A stretch of 64,000 nucleotides of DNA from Dyella_B humi (GCF_044904605.1 NZ_JADIKI010000023.1:2319562-2383561); one strand, 5' to 3'; positions 7,243 to 16,672 are shown, counted from the first letter of the stretch. Notes: generated by a model not told the origin, from the sequence alone. Numbers and translations are program-made.

Positions 7243-9573
7243 ATGAACCATCGCCTGCGTCGCTCCTGCCTTTCCCTGCTCGTCATCGCCTCGTTCGGTA
7301 CCGCGTCCGTGGTCTGGGCCGGCGAGCCACACGCGCCAGAGGTCGATCCACGTATCGGCACCGGTGGCGACGGCCACGTGTTTCCCGGCGCCACGGTTCC
7401 GTTCGGCATGATCCAGCTGTCGCCCGACACGGCCATGCCAGATTTCAAGCACGCGTACAAATGGGCGGCGGGCTATCAGTACAACGATCCCACCATCATG
7501 GGCTTCTCGCATACGCACTTCTCCGGCTCTGGCCATTCGGATCTGGGCGACGTACTGGTGATGCCGATTGCGGGCGAAGTGAAGCTCGATCCGGGCGATG
7601 AGAAAGTGACGGGCAGTGGCTACCGCTCGCGTTTCGATCACGCGACCGAAGTGGAACAGGCCGGCTATTACGCGGTGACCTTGGCCGACTACGATGTGCG
7701 CGCCGAACTTACCGCCAATCGCCGCGTAGGCTGGCATCGCTATACCTTCCCGACCGGCAAGCCGGCGCACGTGCTGCTCGATCTGCGACCCAGCATCTAC
7801 GACTACCCGGGCAAAGTGGTGTGGTCCAACCTGCAGGTGCGCGCGGACGGCACCGTCACCGGCTGTCGCACCACGCGCGGTTGGGCGCCGGGGCGCGAAC
7901 TGTGTTTCGCCATGCGCTTCAACCAGCCGATGACCTCGCGCGAGCTCTACAACCGCGAAACCGACGTGATCTACAAGGGCTTCAAGGGACCGGGTTATCA
8001 GCCACAAGATGCGAACGCGCAGAACGGCCGCGCCATCGTGGGCGTGTTCGATTTCGGCGAGCTGAAAACACCGCTGCTGGCGAAAGTGGCGACTTCCTCG
8101 GTGAGCGAGGCCAACGCCATCGCCAACCTCGACCAGGACGGCCAGGGCTGGAATTTCGATGCGCAGCGCCACAATGCGCTCGAAGCATGGAACAAGGCGC
8201 TGGCGCCGATCGATGTGGACGGCCCCCAAACCTTGCGCACGCAGTTCTACACCGCGCTGTACCACGCGCTGATATCGCCGAGCCTGAGCATGGACGTGAA
8301 CGGCCAATACCGCGGCCCCGATCATCAGGTGCATCACGCCGACGGCTTCGATTTCTATTCGAGCTGGTCGATGTGGGACGTCTACCGTGCGCAGCAGCCG
8401 TTGCTGATCCTGCTGCATCCGGATCGCACCGTCGATTTCGTGCGTTCGCTGATCGCCGCGCAGCAAGCCAGCCCATTCGGCATGCTACCGGTATGGGCGT
8501 ACCAGGGTCTGGAAACGTGGTGCATGACTGGTTACCACGCGGTGGCGATCATCGCCGATGCGTACGTCAAGGGCATCCGCGGCTATGACGCAGACAAGGC
8601 GCTGAAGGCGATGGCGTCCACAGCCACGTACGGTGACTATGGCGACCTGGCCGATTACATGAAGCTCGGCTACGTGCCCATCGACAAGGAAGTGGAGGGC
8701 GGCTCCAAGACGCAGGAATACGCTTACGATGACTGGGCCATTGCACAGATGGCCAAGGCGATGGGCAAGCACGACGTCTACGACACCTTCGAGAAACGCG
8801 CCGGCTACTGGCGCAATGTGTGGGATCCGAAAACCGGCTTCATGCGTGCACGTCTGAGCACCGGACCGTTCCGCGAGCCGTTCGATCCCACCAGCGCCGG
8901 CTACGGCGACGACTACACCGAAGCCAACGCCTGGCAGTATTCCTGGTACGTGCCGCAGGACGTGGCCGGGCTGATCACCGCGATGGGCGGCGATCAGGCT
9001 TTCACGCACAAGCTGGACGAACTTTTCGACGCCAAGGTCGATCCATCCATCTTCAAAAATGTGGAAGACATTACGGGCCTGATCGGCTGGTACGCGCACG
9101 GCAACGAGCCTAGCCATCACATCGCCTACTTGTACGACTACGCCGGCGAGGCGTGGAAGACGCAAGCGAGGCTTAAGCAGATCATGGACAACGAGTACGG
9201 CCCCGGTCCCGCGGGTCTGATCGGCAACGACGACCTGGGCCAGATGTCCGCCTGGTACATCTTCACGGCGCTGGGTTTCTACCCGGTGACCCCGGCCAGC
9301 GATGAATACGCCATCGGCCGGCCGTTCGTGCCGCGCGCTGCGATCCATCTGGGCAACGGCCGCACGTTCACCATCAGCGCGGCGCCGTTCGACGATGCGC
9401 ATCCCTACGTCGGCGAAGTCACCCTCAACGGCAAGCCGCTGGATCGGGTGTATTTGAAGCACGCGGACATCCTTGCCGGTGGCGAACTGCATTTCACGAT
9501 GCAGGCGCAGCCGAACAAGAGCTGGGGGCAGGCTGTTTCGGCGCGGCCTGCGGCGATGAGTTCCTATCGGTAA
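7243..9573 (+). CDS. Secreted GH92 alpha-mannosidase
   Basis: A 776-residue glycoside hydrolase family 92 protein with an N-terminal signal peptide (cleavage near VVWA-GEP). It should release terminal mannose from alpha-mannosides in the periplasm or outside the cell; GH92 enzymes are Ca2+-dependent exo-enzymes. Family landmarks are VDPRIGTGGDGHVFPGATVPFG near residue 33, FSHTHFSGSGHSDLGD near 88, SSWSMWDVYRAQQPL near 370, EYAYDDWAIAQ near 490 and GNDDLGQMSAWYIFTALGFY near 665. The length is normal for the family. It is transcribed divergently from the LacI repressor. Linkage preference (alpha-1,2, 1,3 or 1,4) cannot be read from the sequence. Confidence 0.95.
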   Translation: MNHRLRRSCLSLLVIASFGTASVVWAGEPHAPEVDPRIGTGGDGHVFPGATVPFGMIQLSPDTAMPDFKHAYKWAAGYQYNDPTIMGFSHTHFSGSGHSDLGDVLVMPIAGEVKLDPGDEKVTGSGYRSRFDHATEVEQAGYYAVTLADYDVRAELTANRRVGWHRYTFPTGKPAHVLLDLRPSIYDYPGKVVWSNLQVRADGTVTGCRTTRGWAPGRELCFAMRFNQPMTSRELYNRETDVIYKGFKGPGYQPQDANAQNGRAIVGVFDFGELKTPLLAKVATSSVSEANAIANLDQDGQGWNFDAQRHNALEAWNKALAPIDVDGPQTLRTQFYTALYHALISPSLSMDVNGQYRGPDHQVHHADGFDFYSSWSMWDVYRAQQPLLILLHPDRTVDFVRSLIAAQQASPFGMLPVWAYQGLETWCMTGYHAVAIIADAYVKGIRGYDADKALKAMASTATYGDYGDLADYMKLGYVPIDKEVEGGSKTQEYAYDDWAIAQMAKAMGKHDVYDTFEKRAGYWRNVWDPKTGFMRARLSTGPFREPFDPTSAGYGDDYTEANAWQYSWYVPQDVAGLITAMGGDQAFTHKLDELFDAKVDPSIFKNVEDITGLIGWYAHGNEPSHHIAYLYDYAGEAWKTQARLKQIMDNEYGPGPAGLIGNDDLGQMSAWYIFTALGFYPVTPASDEYAIGRPFVPRAAIHLGNGRTFTISAAPFDDAHPYVGEVTLNGKPLDRVYLKHADILAGGELHFTMQAQPNKSWGQAVSARPAAMSSYR

Positions 9574-9866
9574 ATGAGGCGCTCCTCTCTTTGCTGCGCG
9601 CAGGGAGGGGCAGCTTCCGGCGAGCCAGGATTCGGCGTTGAACCCAGGTGGGGTTCGCGCGCGTTTTTCCGTCTGATTCCTCGATGGAGCACTTCGCGAG
9701 GTTCACCTCTTCTTACGGCAGAAAGAGGGCCTTGAAGGCCAAAAAAGGGAGTCAATGCCCGTAGAAACCGTCTATATGTAAGTGAAATGCGTTCGCACTG
9801 GTCAGTAACCGCAAAACATGCGCAGAATGCATGCATCATGCCGGGACGTGCACGGATTAAGGGCCG
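9574..9866. other. Intergenic region with degenerate repeats
   Basis: About 290 bases without a gene. CTCCTCTCTTTGCTG...CAGGGAGGGGCAG near 9583-9613 is a degenerate relative of the CTCCCCTGC repeat, and GGCCTTGAAGGCC near 9728-9741 is a short palindrome. The promoter of the sensor kinase should be here, but I cannot place it. Confidence 0.4.
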
Positions 9867-11663
9867 ATGATTCCAGGGGGAGTGCGACAAGTTGCGGCGA
9901 TGCCCTGGCGCACCGGCGGCCTGCTGCTTGCGGTGCTCGTGATCGTGGCCCTGCCGTACATGATCACGCGCGGCAGCTCGCAGCAATCCTTCGAGGCTGG
10001 CGAGCTGGTCACACGTTCGGCGGAAGTCCAGGCTCTGGTCTACCGCATCGCCGACCAGACCCACGACGCCGAATCGGCCATCCAACACCTGCTGGCGGAT
10101 GATCCTTACAGCCACGCCGAAACGGTGGCGGTGAGCGCGGAAAACACCATTCCCGGCCTGCTGGACGAGCTGCGCCACATCACCGCCGACAACGCCACGC
10201 AGGAACACCTGGCGGAACAGCTGGGCGCGGTGGAGAACGGCCGGCTGGCATTGCTGCACCAGGCCGTCGAGCGCTACCGGCACAACGACCGCGCCGGTGC
10301 GGAGCAGGCCCTGCGTGACGCCAGCGCACTGTTCCATGTCGACGACATCGCCGACAAGATCGTCTCCAATGCGGAACAGGCGCTGCAACTGCGCCGCGAG
10401 GCAGCCAGACAACAATCCAACAACAGCCGCCTGGTGCTGACGCTGACCGCCGCAGCACAGCTGTTGATGTTGATGATCGTGGTGATCGTCTCCGAGCGGC
10501 AGATCGGCCGCCGCCTGCAGGCTGAAGTGCGCGAGCGGCAGGCCGTACAGCGTTCGCAGATGATCCTGCAGGCAGTACGCGAGCCCATCGCGCTGCTCGA
10601 CCACAATCTGCGCACCTTGCTGGTGAATGCGGCCTTCAGCGAGCTATACGGCGTATCCGAGGAAAGCCGTGCCGAATACCTGGAAGATGTCGGTCAGGGC
10701 GCCTGGGCGGATGAAGTGCTGCTGCAACGCCTGCGCGACGTGCTGTTGCGCGATCGTGAACTGTGGGATTTCGAACTCACCCAGCGCACCATCGATGGCG
10801 TCGAGCGCCATGTGGTGATCAACGCGCGCCGCCTGCAACAGCAGGACAGCGAGAGCCCGGTGCTGCTGCTGACCGTCAGCGATGTCACCGCGCGTGCGCT
10901 GGTCGAGCAGCAGGTGAAGGAGCTCAACCACCAGCTCGAAAGCAAGGTGGCGCAGATCTCCGACGTGAACCGCGAGCTGGAGGCCTTTAGCTATTCCGTC
11001 TCGCACGACCTGCGCGCGCCGCTACGGCACATCACCGCGTTCGCGCAGAAGCTGGAAGATCACCTGGGCGAGGAGGTCGACAGCACCACGCGGCATTACC
11101 TCAGCGTGATCCGCGACGCGTCGTTCCGCATGGCGCAGCTGATCGAGGATCTGCTGGTGTTCTCCCGCCTCGGCCGTGGCGCGCTGCGCCTGCAGGCGGT
11201 GGACATGCGCGCGCTGGTGGACGAAATCTGCACGTTGGCAGAGTCGGAAGCGCCTGGCCGGCGCATCGTGTGGCACATCGATCCGCTGCCGATGGTGGTC
11301 GGTGACGAGAACATGCTGCGCACCGTATGGCAGAACCTGATCGGTAATGCCGTGAAATACACCGGCCAGCGCGAGATCGCGCACATCGACGTTTCCGTGA
11401 AGAACGCCGACGGCGGCGACTACGAATTCACCATCGCCGACGACGGCGCGGGCTTCGATATGCGCTACGTCGACAAACTTTTTGGTGTATTTCAGCGGCT
11501 GCACAAGGCCAGCGAATTTCCCGGCAATGGCATCGGTCTGGCCAATGTGCGGCGCATCGTGATGCGTCATGGGGGCAGGGTCTGGGCCGAAGGCGAGCCG
11601 GGACATGGCGCTCGTTTTCACTTCACACTGTCGGCCATCGAACCACCATCGTCATCGCCATGA
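9867..11663 (+). CDS. Membrane sensor histidine kinase with extracytoplasmic helical and PAS domains
   Basis: A 598-residue kinase. A membrane helix at about 17-35 and a second near 190-212 flank a helical periplasmic sensor of about 150 residues (CHASE3-like or four-helix type). A PAS domain follows near 225-350, then a coiled linker, a HisKA domain with phospho-accepting His380 in SYSVSHDLRAPL, and an HATPase_c domain with NLIGNAVKY, DDGAGFD and GNGIGLANV. The HisKA/ATPase part resembles bacteriophytochrome-type kinases, which usually pair with Rcp1-like receivers. The stop overlaps the start of exactly such a receiver gene. The start at 9867 has AAGGG just upstream; ATG at 9900 is an alternative. 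The signal is unknown. Confidence 0.9.
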   Translation: MIPGGVRQVAAMPWRTGGLLLAVLVIVALPYMITRGSSQQSFEAGELVTRSAEVQALVYRIADQTHDAESAIQHLLADDPYSHAETVAVSAENTIPGLLDELRHITADNATQEHLAEQLGAVENGRLALLHQAVERYRHNDRAGAEQALRDASALFHVDDIADKIVSNAEQALQLRREAARQQSNNSRLVLTLTAAAQLLMLMIVVIVSERQIGRRLQAEVRERQAVQRSQMILQAVREPIALLDHNLRTLLVNAAFSELYGVSEESRAEYLEDVGQGAWADEVLLQRLRDVLLRDRELWDFELTQRTIDGVERHVVINARRLQQQDSESPVLLLTVSDVTARALVEQQVKELNHQLESKVAQISDVNRELEAFSYSVSHDLRAPLRHITAFAQKLEDHLGEEVDSTTRHYLSVIRDASFRMAQLIEDLLVFSRLGRGALRLQAVDMRALVDEICTLAESEAPGRRIVWHIDPLPMVVGDENMLRTVWQNLIGNAVKYTGQREIAHIDVSVKNADGGDYEFTIADDGAGFDMRYVDKLFGVFQRLHKASEFPGNGIGLANVRRIVMRHGGRVWAEGEPGHGARFHFTLSAIEPPSSSP

Positions 11664-12106
11664 AGCACGCCCCTTTGCGCCCCATCCTGCTGGTCGAAGA
11701 CAGCCCCGTCGATGCCGAAATGACGGTGGATGCGCTGCGCCAGGCGCATCTGGTCAATCCAATCGTCCATGTGGAGGACGGCGTGGATTGCCTGGATTGG
11801 CTGTACGCGCGCGGCAGCTTCGAAGGCCGTCCGGGTGGCGATCCCGTGGTTGTGTTGCTCGACATCAAGATGCCGCGCATGAACGGGCTGGACGTGCTCA
11901 AGCAGATGCGCGCGGACGAGCGCTTCCGGCATCTGCCGGTGGTGATCCTTTCCTCTTCGCGCGAGGAAACCGATCTGGCACGCAGCTGGGATCTGGGCGT
12001 AAACGCTTACGTGATCAAGCCGGTGGATGTGGGACAGTTTTTCCAGGCGGTGCATACGCTCGGCCAGTTCTGGGCCGTGCTGAACCAGTCGCCGGAACAG
12101 GTGTGA
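11660..12106 (+). CDS. Stand-alone response regulator receiver, Rcp1-like
   Basis: A 148-residue single-domain receiver with no output domain. The acidic pair is in LLVEDSPVDAE, the phospho-acceptor is Asp68 in LLDIKMPRMNG, Ser/Thr is in VILSSSREE and the conserved Lys is in YVIKPVD. The NPIVHVEDGVDCLDWL stretch matches the Rcp1 subgroup that partners phytochrome-type kinases. It overlaps the preceding kinase gene by four bases, so the two are co-translated. With no DNA-binding part it must act by protein contact or as a phosphate shuttle, perhaps to the following hybrid kinase. Confidence 0.92.
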   Translation: MKHAPLRPILLVEDSPVDAEMTVDALRQAHLVNPIVHVEDGVDCLDWLYARGSFEGRPGGDPVVVLLDIKMPRMNGLDVLKQMRADERFRHLPVVILSSSREETDLARSWDLGVNAYVIKPVDVGQFFQAVHTLGQFWAVLNQSPEQV

Positions 12107-12108
12107 AG

Positions 12109-12131
12109 AAGCTGCTCTTGCGGCTTTTTTT
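12109..12131 (+). terminator. Rho-independent terminator after the receiver gene
   Basis: AAGCTGC-TCTT-GCGGCTT (one G-T pair) followed by seven Ts. It separates the kinase-receiver pair from the hybrid kinase gene, which probably has its own promoter or depends on read-through. Confidence 0.8.
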
Positions 12132-12182
12132 GTTGCGAAGCAAGGCTCTTCCCGTCACAGCGTATTGACATATGATGATCGG

Positions 12183-13772
12183 ATGCCGGACAAGTCCAGC
12201 CAACAACGCGCGTTACCCCGGATACGGGTTCTGCAGGTAGAGGACAGCCCGCTCGACGCGGAGCTGGTGCTCACCGAACTGCAGGCCGACGGTATCGACT
12301 ACGACGTACGCCTCGTCGATGACGAGCCGGCGTTCGTCGAAACGCTCAAGGCGTTCAAGCCGCACATCGTGCTGTCGGACCTGAGCATGCCCGGCTTTTC
12401 CGGTCAGCGCGCGCTGGAACTGCTGCGCGACCTCAGCGGGGATATCCCCTTCATCTACGTCTCGGCCACGCTGGGCGAGGAAGCGGCCATCGCCGCGCTG
12501 CGTGAAGGCGCCACCGACTACATCCTCAAGCAGAATCCCGCGCGACTGGCGAGCGCAGTGCGCCGCGCAATGCGCGAAGCAGACGAGCAGCGGGCGCGCG
12601 TCCGCGCGGAGGCGGAGCTGATCCGCATCCAGCGCTTCGAAAGCCTCGCCATGCTGGCCGGCGGCTTGAGCCATGACCTGCGCAATCTGCTGCAGCCCTT
12701 GTTGCTGGCCGGCGACAGCCTGCAGGATTACCAGGACGACCCGCGCCTGGCCCGGCTGGGCGCGCTGGTGCGCGACTGCGGGCGGCGCGGGCTGGAAATG
12801 GTGCAGTCCATGCTGTCGTTTGCGCGCGGTGCACGGCGTGCCGAACAGGTGAAGGTGCAGGCGCTGATCGATGCCCTGTCGCTGCTCCTGCAGGGCAGCG
12901 TGCCGCGCACGGTGACGTTGGACATCGACGTGGCCGATCCGCAGCTCACCTTCGAAGGCAACCACACCGAACTGCAGCAATGCCTGCTCAACCTTTGCCT
13001 CAATGCGATTCAGGCGATGCCCAATGGTGGCATGCTGCGCGTGACCACCCGTAAGGCGAAACTGGAGCAAAGCTTCATTCTGGAGCATGAAGACGCGCAG
13101 CCCGGCGACTACGTGTGCCTCACGGTAACCGACACCGGCATCGGCATGGCCGAAGAAGTACGCAGGCGGCTGTTCGAACCCTTCTTCACCACCAAGGATG
13201 GCGGCACCGGCCTGGGGCTGCTGTCGTGCCGCCGCATCGTCTACAGCCACGGCGGCGTGATGCGCATGGATAGCATCGTCGGCGAAGGCACCTGTTTCGA
13301 TCTGTACATCCCGCTAGCGCGTCCAGTCATCGAAGCTGCCCACCCGGTCGATAGCGACGCCAACCTGCACGGCAATGCCGAGCACGTGCTGCTGGTGGTG
13401 GAAGAAGCCGGCCAGCTCACGCTGCTGACCGACACGCTCGACGCCTGGGGCTACGAAGTGCACGGCAGCCAGAGCGGCACTGCCGCGCTGCAGTGGATCG
13501 AAGCCTGCGGCCTGCCCGACCTGGTCGTGATGGACGCGGACATGAGCCTCTTTACCAGCGAACGCACGCTGGCGGCGCTCAGCCAATATGGCTATCGCAG
13601 CGGTGTGCTGGTGCTATGCCGCGCGGACGATCCGCCGGATTCGGCGAAATTCCGGATGCACGACGGCAACCGGGTACGGCGCTTGAACAAGCCGGTGAAC
13701 ACGCGCTCGCTGTTGCTTGCGGTGCATGATGCGTTGCGTGAGGGTGAGAAGAAAGAGAAGCAGCGGCATTGA
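12183..13772 (+). CDS. Hybrid REC-histidine kinase-REC protein
   Basis: A 529-residue cytoplasmic signalling protein without membrane segments. An N-terminal receiver (RVLQVEDSPLDAEL, acceptor Asp in VLSDLSMPG, Lys in ILKQNP) is followed by a HisKA domain with His164 in GLSHDLRNLLQPL, an ATPase domain (NLCLNAIQAM, DTGIGM, GGTGLGLL) and a C-terminal receiver. In the last receiver the acidic pair reads VVEEAG rather than DD, but the acceptor Asp (VVMDADMS) and Lys (LNKPV) remain. A TTG at 12165 is an alternative start; the ATG at 12183 is chosen although neither has a clear ribosome binding site. Output is probably through phosphotransfer to another protein. Confidence 0.85.
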   Translation: MPDKSSQQRALPRIRVLQVEDSPLDAELVLTELQADGIDYDVRLVDDEPAFVETLKAFKPHIVLSDLSMPGFSGQRALELLRDLSGDIPFIYVSATLGEEAAIAALREGATDYILKQNPARLASAVRRAMREADEQRARVRAEAELIRIQRFESLAMLAGGLSHDLRNLLQPLLLAGDSLQDYQDDPRLARLGALVRDCGRRGLEMVQSMLSFARGARRAEQVKVQALIDALSLLLQGSVPRTVTLDIDVADPQLTFEGNHTELQQCLLNLCLNAIQAMPNGGMLRVTTRKAKLEQSFILEHEDAQPGDYVCLTVTDTGIGMAEEVRRRLFEPFFTTKDGGTGLGLLSCRRIVYSHGGVMRMDSIVGEGTCFDLYIPLARPVIEAAHPVDSDANLHGNAEHVLLVVEEAGQLTLLTDTLDAWGYEVHGSQSGTAALQWIEACGLPDLVVMDADMSLFTSERTLAALSQYGYRSGVLVLCRADDPPDSAKFRMHDGNRVRRLNKPVNTRSLLLAVHDALREGEKKEKQRH

Positions 13773-13791
13773 TGACGCCATCGGAACTGAT

Positions 13792-13906
13792 CCCTCTCCC
13801 TCCGGGAGAGGGATTGGGTGAGGGTACGATCAGCGCGCGATGGCAAAGACTTGCGCAAGTAGTGGGTATCGCGCTTCGCTCGAACCTTCACCCGAGGGGA
13901 GAGGGG
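13792..13906. repeat. Inverted intergenic repeat (CCCTCTCCC family)
   Basis: A left hairpin CCCTCTCCC-TCC-GGGAGAGGG with the tail ATTGGGTGAGGGT, a central perfect palindrome ACTTGCGCAAGT (13849-13860) and a right arm ACCTTCACCCGAGGGGAGAGGGG. It fills the gap between two convergent genes. Related elements are at 24489-24515 and 33870-33995. Confidence 0.8.
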
Positions 13907-13950
13907 TTCGCTCAGGATGATGGCGCTATCCACTCGCTCGCTGTTCTCCG

Positions 13951-15393
13951 TCAATCAATCCCAAGCTTCTTCAACTTGTACCGTAACGCCCGGAACGTGA
14001 TACCCAGCTTCCGAGCTGCTGCCGTCTTGTTGTAGCGCGATTCTTCCAGCGCCTTCATGATCGCGGTGCGTTCGAGATTGCTGATGTAGTCGTCCAGCGG
14101 CAGTTCGCTGGAAGGTGTTTGCGCGGACGGCACTGCAGCGGGCGGATGGCCTTGTGGTGCGTAGGCAGGCGGTGCGTGATGGCCGGCGTGCGCGTGCGTG
14201 CCGGCTTCCGCGCCATGGCGTGGCGGGCGCTGCGGCAGCATCAAGTCGCCGGCATCGACGCGGTCGCCATCGCACATCGCCACGGCGCGCTCGAGAATGT
14301 TTTCCAGTTCGCGCACATTGCCGGGGAAGTCGTAATCTTCCAGCGCCTGGCGCGCTTCGGGCAGCAGGCGCACAGGCGTGCCGCCGCCACTCTTTACCGC
14401 CAACTGGCGCAACACGTAGTCGGCCAGCAGCGGTACGTCGCCGCGGCGCTCGCGCAAAGGCGGCACGCGCAGCTCAATCACGTTGATGCGATAGAACAGG
14501 TCCTGGCGGAACTGGCCCTGCTCGACCAAGGCGGCCAGGTTCTTATGCGTGGCCGAAAGAATGCGCACGTCCACCGCGACTTCCTCGCGCGCACCAATCG
14601 GACGCACCGCTTTTTCCTGGATCGCACGTAGCAGCTTCACCTGCATGTGCAGGGGCAGCTCGGCCACTTCGTCGAGGAACAGCGTGCCGCCGTGCGCGGC
14701 CTGGAACAGACCTTCTTTGTCCGCGACCGCACCGGTGAAGCTGCCTTTGCGATGGCCGAAGAACTCGCTTTCCATCAGCTCCGAAGGAATTGCACCGCAG
14801 TTGACCGGCACGAACGGCCCGGTTGCGCGCGGCCCTTGTTCGTGGATCAGGCGCGCGACCAACTCCTTGCCTACGCCCGATTCGCCGGCGATGTACACCG
14901 GGGCCTGGTTGCGGGCCAACTTGCCGATGGTGTTGCGCACCTGCTGCATGGCGGTCGAGTCACCGATCAGGCGGTCGCTGGAGCCGCTCGAGGTGGGACT
15001 GACGCCAACGCCCGTGCGCTTTTCTTCCGCCAGCTTCAGCGCGGTACGCACCAGCCGACGCAGCATCTGGATGTCGACCGGCTTGGACACGAAATCGAAG
15101 GCACCGGCCTTCAGGGCCGTCACGGCGGCATCGACGTTGCCATAGGCGGTGATCATCGCCACCGGGGTTTCGTCGTACTCGGCCGCGATCAGTTCAACGA
15201 TCTCCTGGCCGCTGCCGTCGGGCAGGCGCATGTCGGTGAAACACAAGTCGTAGCTGCGTTCGGAAAGCGCCTGGCGCGCCTCGGCGACCGTGCCGACTGC
15301 ATCGACCTTCAGGTCCATGCGGCCGAGCGTGATCGTCAGCAGCTCGCGGATGTCGCGTTCGTCGTCGATGACCAGGACGGTCTGTTGGCTCAT
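13951..15393 (-). CDS. pilR: PilR, sigma54-dependent type IV pilus response regulator
   Basis: A 480-residue NtrC-family activator. It has an N-terminal receiver with acceptor Asp54 (FTDMRLPDG), a sigma54-interacting AAA+ domain with Walker A GESGVGKE (170-177), GSFTGA (217-222, the sigma54 contact loop) and FLDE (239-242), a His/Pro/Ala-rich linker, and a C-terminal Fis-type helix-turn-helix (NKTAAARKLGITFRALRYKL). In Pseudomonas and Xanthomonas PilR activates pilin transcription after phosphorylation by PilS. The start at 15393 gives the canonical MSQQTVLVIDDE. Its usual upstream partner pilS is not adjacent here but at 32215-33846 on the same strand, with a sugar island between. Confidence 0.92.
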   Translation of the reverse strand: MSQQTVLVIDDERDIRELLTITLGRMDLKVDAVGTVAEARQALSERSYDLCFTDMRLPDGSGQEIVELIAAEYDETPVAMITAYGNVDAAVTALKAGAFDFVSKPVDIQMLRRLVRTALKLAEEKRTGVGVSPTSSGSSDRLIGDSTAMQQVRNTIGKLARNQAPVYIAGESGVGKELVARLIHEQGPRATGPFVPVNCGAIPSELMESEFFGHRKGSFTGAVADKEGLFQAAHGGTLFLDEVAELPLHMQVKLLRAIQEKAVRPIGAREEVAVDVRILSATHKNLAALVEQGQFRQDLFYRINVIELRVPPLRERRGDVPLLADYVLRQLAVKSGGGTPVRLLPEARQALEDYDFPGNVRELENILERAVAMCDGDRVDAGDLMLPQRPPRHGAEAGTHAHAGHHAPPAYAPQGHPPAAVPSAQTPSSELPLDDYISNLERTAIMKALEESRYNKTAAARKLGITFRALRYKLKKLGID

Positions 15394-15473
15394 GGATTCG
15401 GAGGCGAAGTTGAATTTCCGTTCAGGATACTCGCCGCACTCGCAAGTGGCAAAGCGCGGCACGTTTGTGTACG

Positions 15474-16547
15474 TCAACGAGCGAGGTGCTTGAGGAAGAA
15501 CCTTACCATCACGCGATAGGCATCCTGCGATTCGGGTAGCTCAGGATCGGAAAAGAAGGAATGCCACATGCCTTCCCACACATGCAATTCGGTCTGCGCC
15601 CCCGCTTTATCGAGCAATTGCTGGCTCGCCAGCACCGAACTCATCGCCATGTCGCGCGTGCCGGTGATCAGCAAAGTCGGTGGAAATTTGGCCAGCAGCG
15701 CCGGCGAAAGGCCGGGTTGCACCAACGGGTCGTGCTGGTTGGCGCCATGGAAATAGGCAAGATCGGCGAGCGCCAGCCGATGCTCCGGCACGCCCCAGCC
15801 GTTCAGCAGTGGGCCTGCATAGGCCGAATCACCGTCGACATCGAGCAATGAACCGCAAAAGGTGCCGATGGCGCCGGGCACCGGCACCTTGTCGGTGATC
15901 AGGCGGGCGACTGCCTCACCCGTGAGGATGCCACCAGCGGAACAGCCGTACATGCCGATCTGCTCGGGCTTGTATTGCGTGAGCAGTGCGCGATACACCG
16001 CCGCCACATCGTCGCTGGCAGCGGGAAAGGTGTGCTCCGGCGCCTGCCGGTAATCGACCGTGATTACTTTGATGCGACCCAGGCTCGCGATCGGAATCGC
16101 TTCCACCAAGCCGCCGCTGTGCGCACCCCACAGGAACGCGCCGCCATGCAGGTTGATCAGCACGCGGTGGCGATTTTCCTCGGAGATGCCTTGCGCCGGC
16201 AGCACTACGTCCGTGCCCACGCCAGCGATTGTTTCGCTGTGGATCTTCACCGCGTACATCTTCTGCATGCGCGCGGCGCGATCGCTGTTCATGCGGTCGT
16301 AGAAAGCGCGGCTTGCTTCGATCGGCCCGTCGATTGGCGGCGCTTTGGGGCCGGACGACAGTTTGTAAAAGAACGCGCGGGATTCGGGCGAGGCGAGGCT
16401 GGAATAGGGGATGGAGACGGCGGGTGAGGTGATGGTGCCGTCGGGTTTGACGCTCGGTGAGGTGTTTTGAGCGGAAGCAGAGGCGCTTACCAGATTGGCG
16501 ATCAATAGAACGGTTGAGGCAATGAGCGGGAAACGCAGTGCTTGCAT
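15474..16547 (-). CDS. Secreted alpha/beta-hydrolase (HSL-family esterase)
   Basis: A 357-residue esterase/lipase with a signal peptide (MQALRFPLIASTVLLIAN, cleavage near ASAQ). The hormone-sensitive-lipase oxyanion motif HGGAF is at 134-138, the nucleophile motif GCSAG at 201-205 (Ser203), and the acid and base appear to be the Asp of TGTRDMAMS and the His of MWHSFF. Substrates of this family are short-chain acyl esters. The start has GAGG about eight bases upstream. It is the last gene of the minus-strand run from the GH65 phosphorylase gene and could deacetylate sugars for that system, but a repeat at 16621-16652 separates it from the GH37 gene, so co-transcription is uncertain. Confidence 0.88.
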   Translation of the reverse strand: MQALRFPLIASTVLLIANLVSASASAQNTSPSVKPDGTITSPAVSIPYSSLASPESRAFFYKLSSGPKAPPIDGPIEASRAFYDRMNSDRAARMQKMYAVKIHSETIAGVGTDVVLPAQGISEENRHRVLINLHGGAFLWGAHSGGLVEAIPIASLGRIKVITVDYRQAPEHTFPAASDDVAAVYRALLTQYKPEQIGMYGCSAGGILTGEAVARLITDKVPVPGAIGTFCGSLLDVDGDSAYAGPLLNGWGVPEHRLALADLAYFHGANQHDPLVQPGLSPALLAKFPPTLLITGTRDMAMSSVLASQQLLDKAGAQTELHVWEGMWHSFFSDPELPESQDAYRVMVRFFLKHLAR

Positions 16548-16620
16548 GGGCTTTACCTCAATACATGTTGAAGAAACGCTTTTTCTTTGCTGTCTCGACG
16601 AAGCCTGGGCAACCCTCACG

Positions 16621-16652
16621 GCCGTCATTTCCGCTTGCGCGGGAATGACGGC
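16621..16652. repeat. Palindromic GTCATT...AATGAC repeat, copy 2
   Basis: GCCGTCATTTCCGC and GCGGGAATGACGGC pair 13 of 14. It lies between the esterase and GH37 genes and is the best-preserved copy of the family in this window. Confidence 0.75.
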
Positions 16653-16672
16653 TATGTGGTTACGGACAAGTA

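Noticed and set aside
5964..7601. Long plus-strand open frame of 545 codons opposite the LacI gene
   Set aside because: It is antisense to an intact LacI-family gene and runs into the GH92 gene in another frame; its composition is that of a high-GC shadow frame and it has no recognisable domain.
7225..9492. Minus-strand open frames of 413 and 335 codons within the GH92 gene
   Set aside because: The GH92 protein is complete with all family motifs on the plus strand; the opposite frames show no domain.
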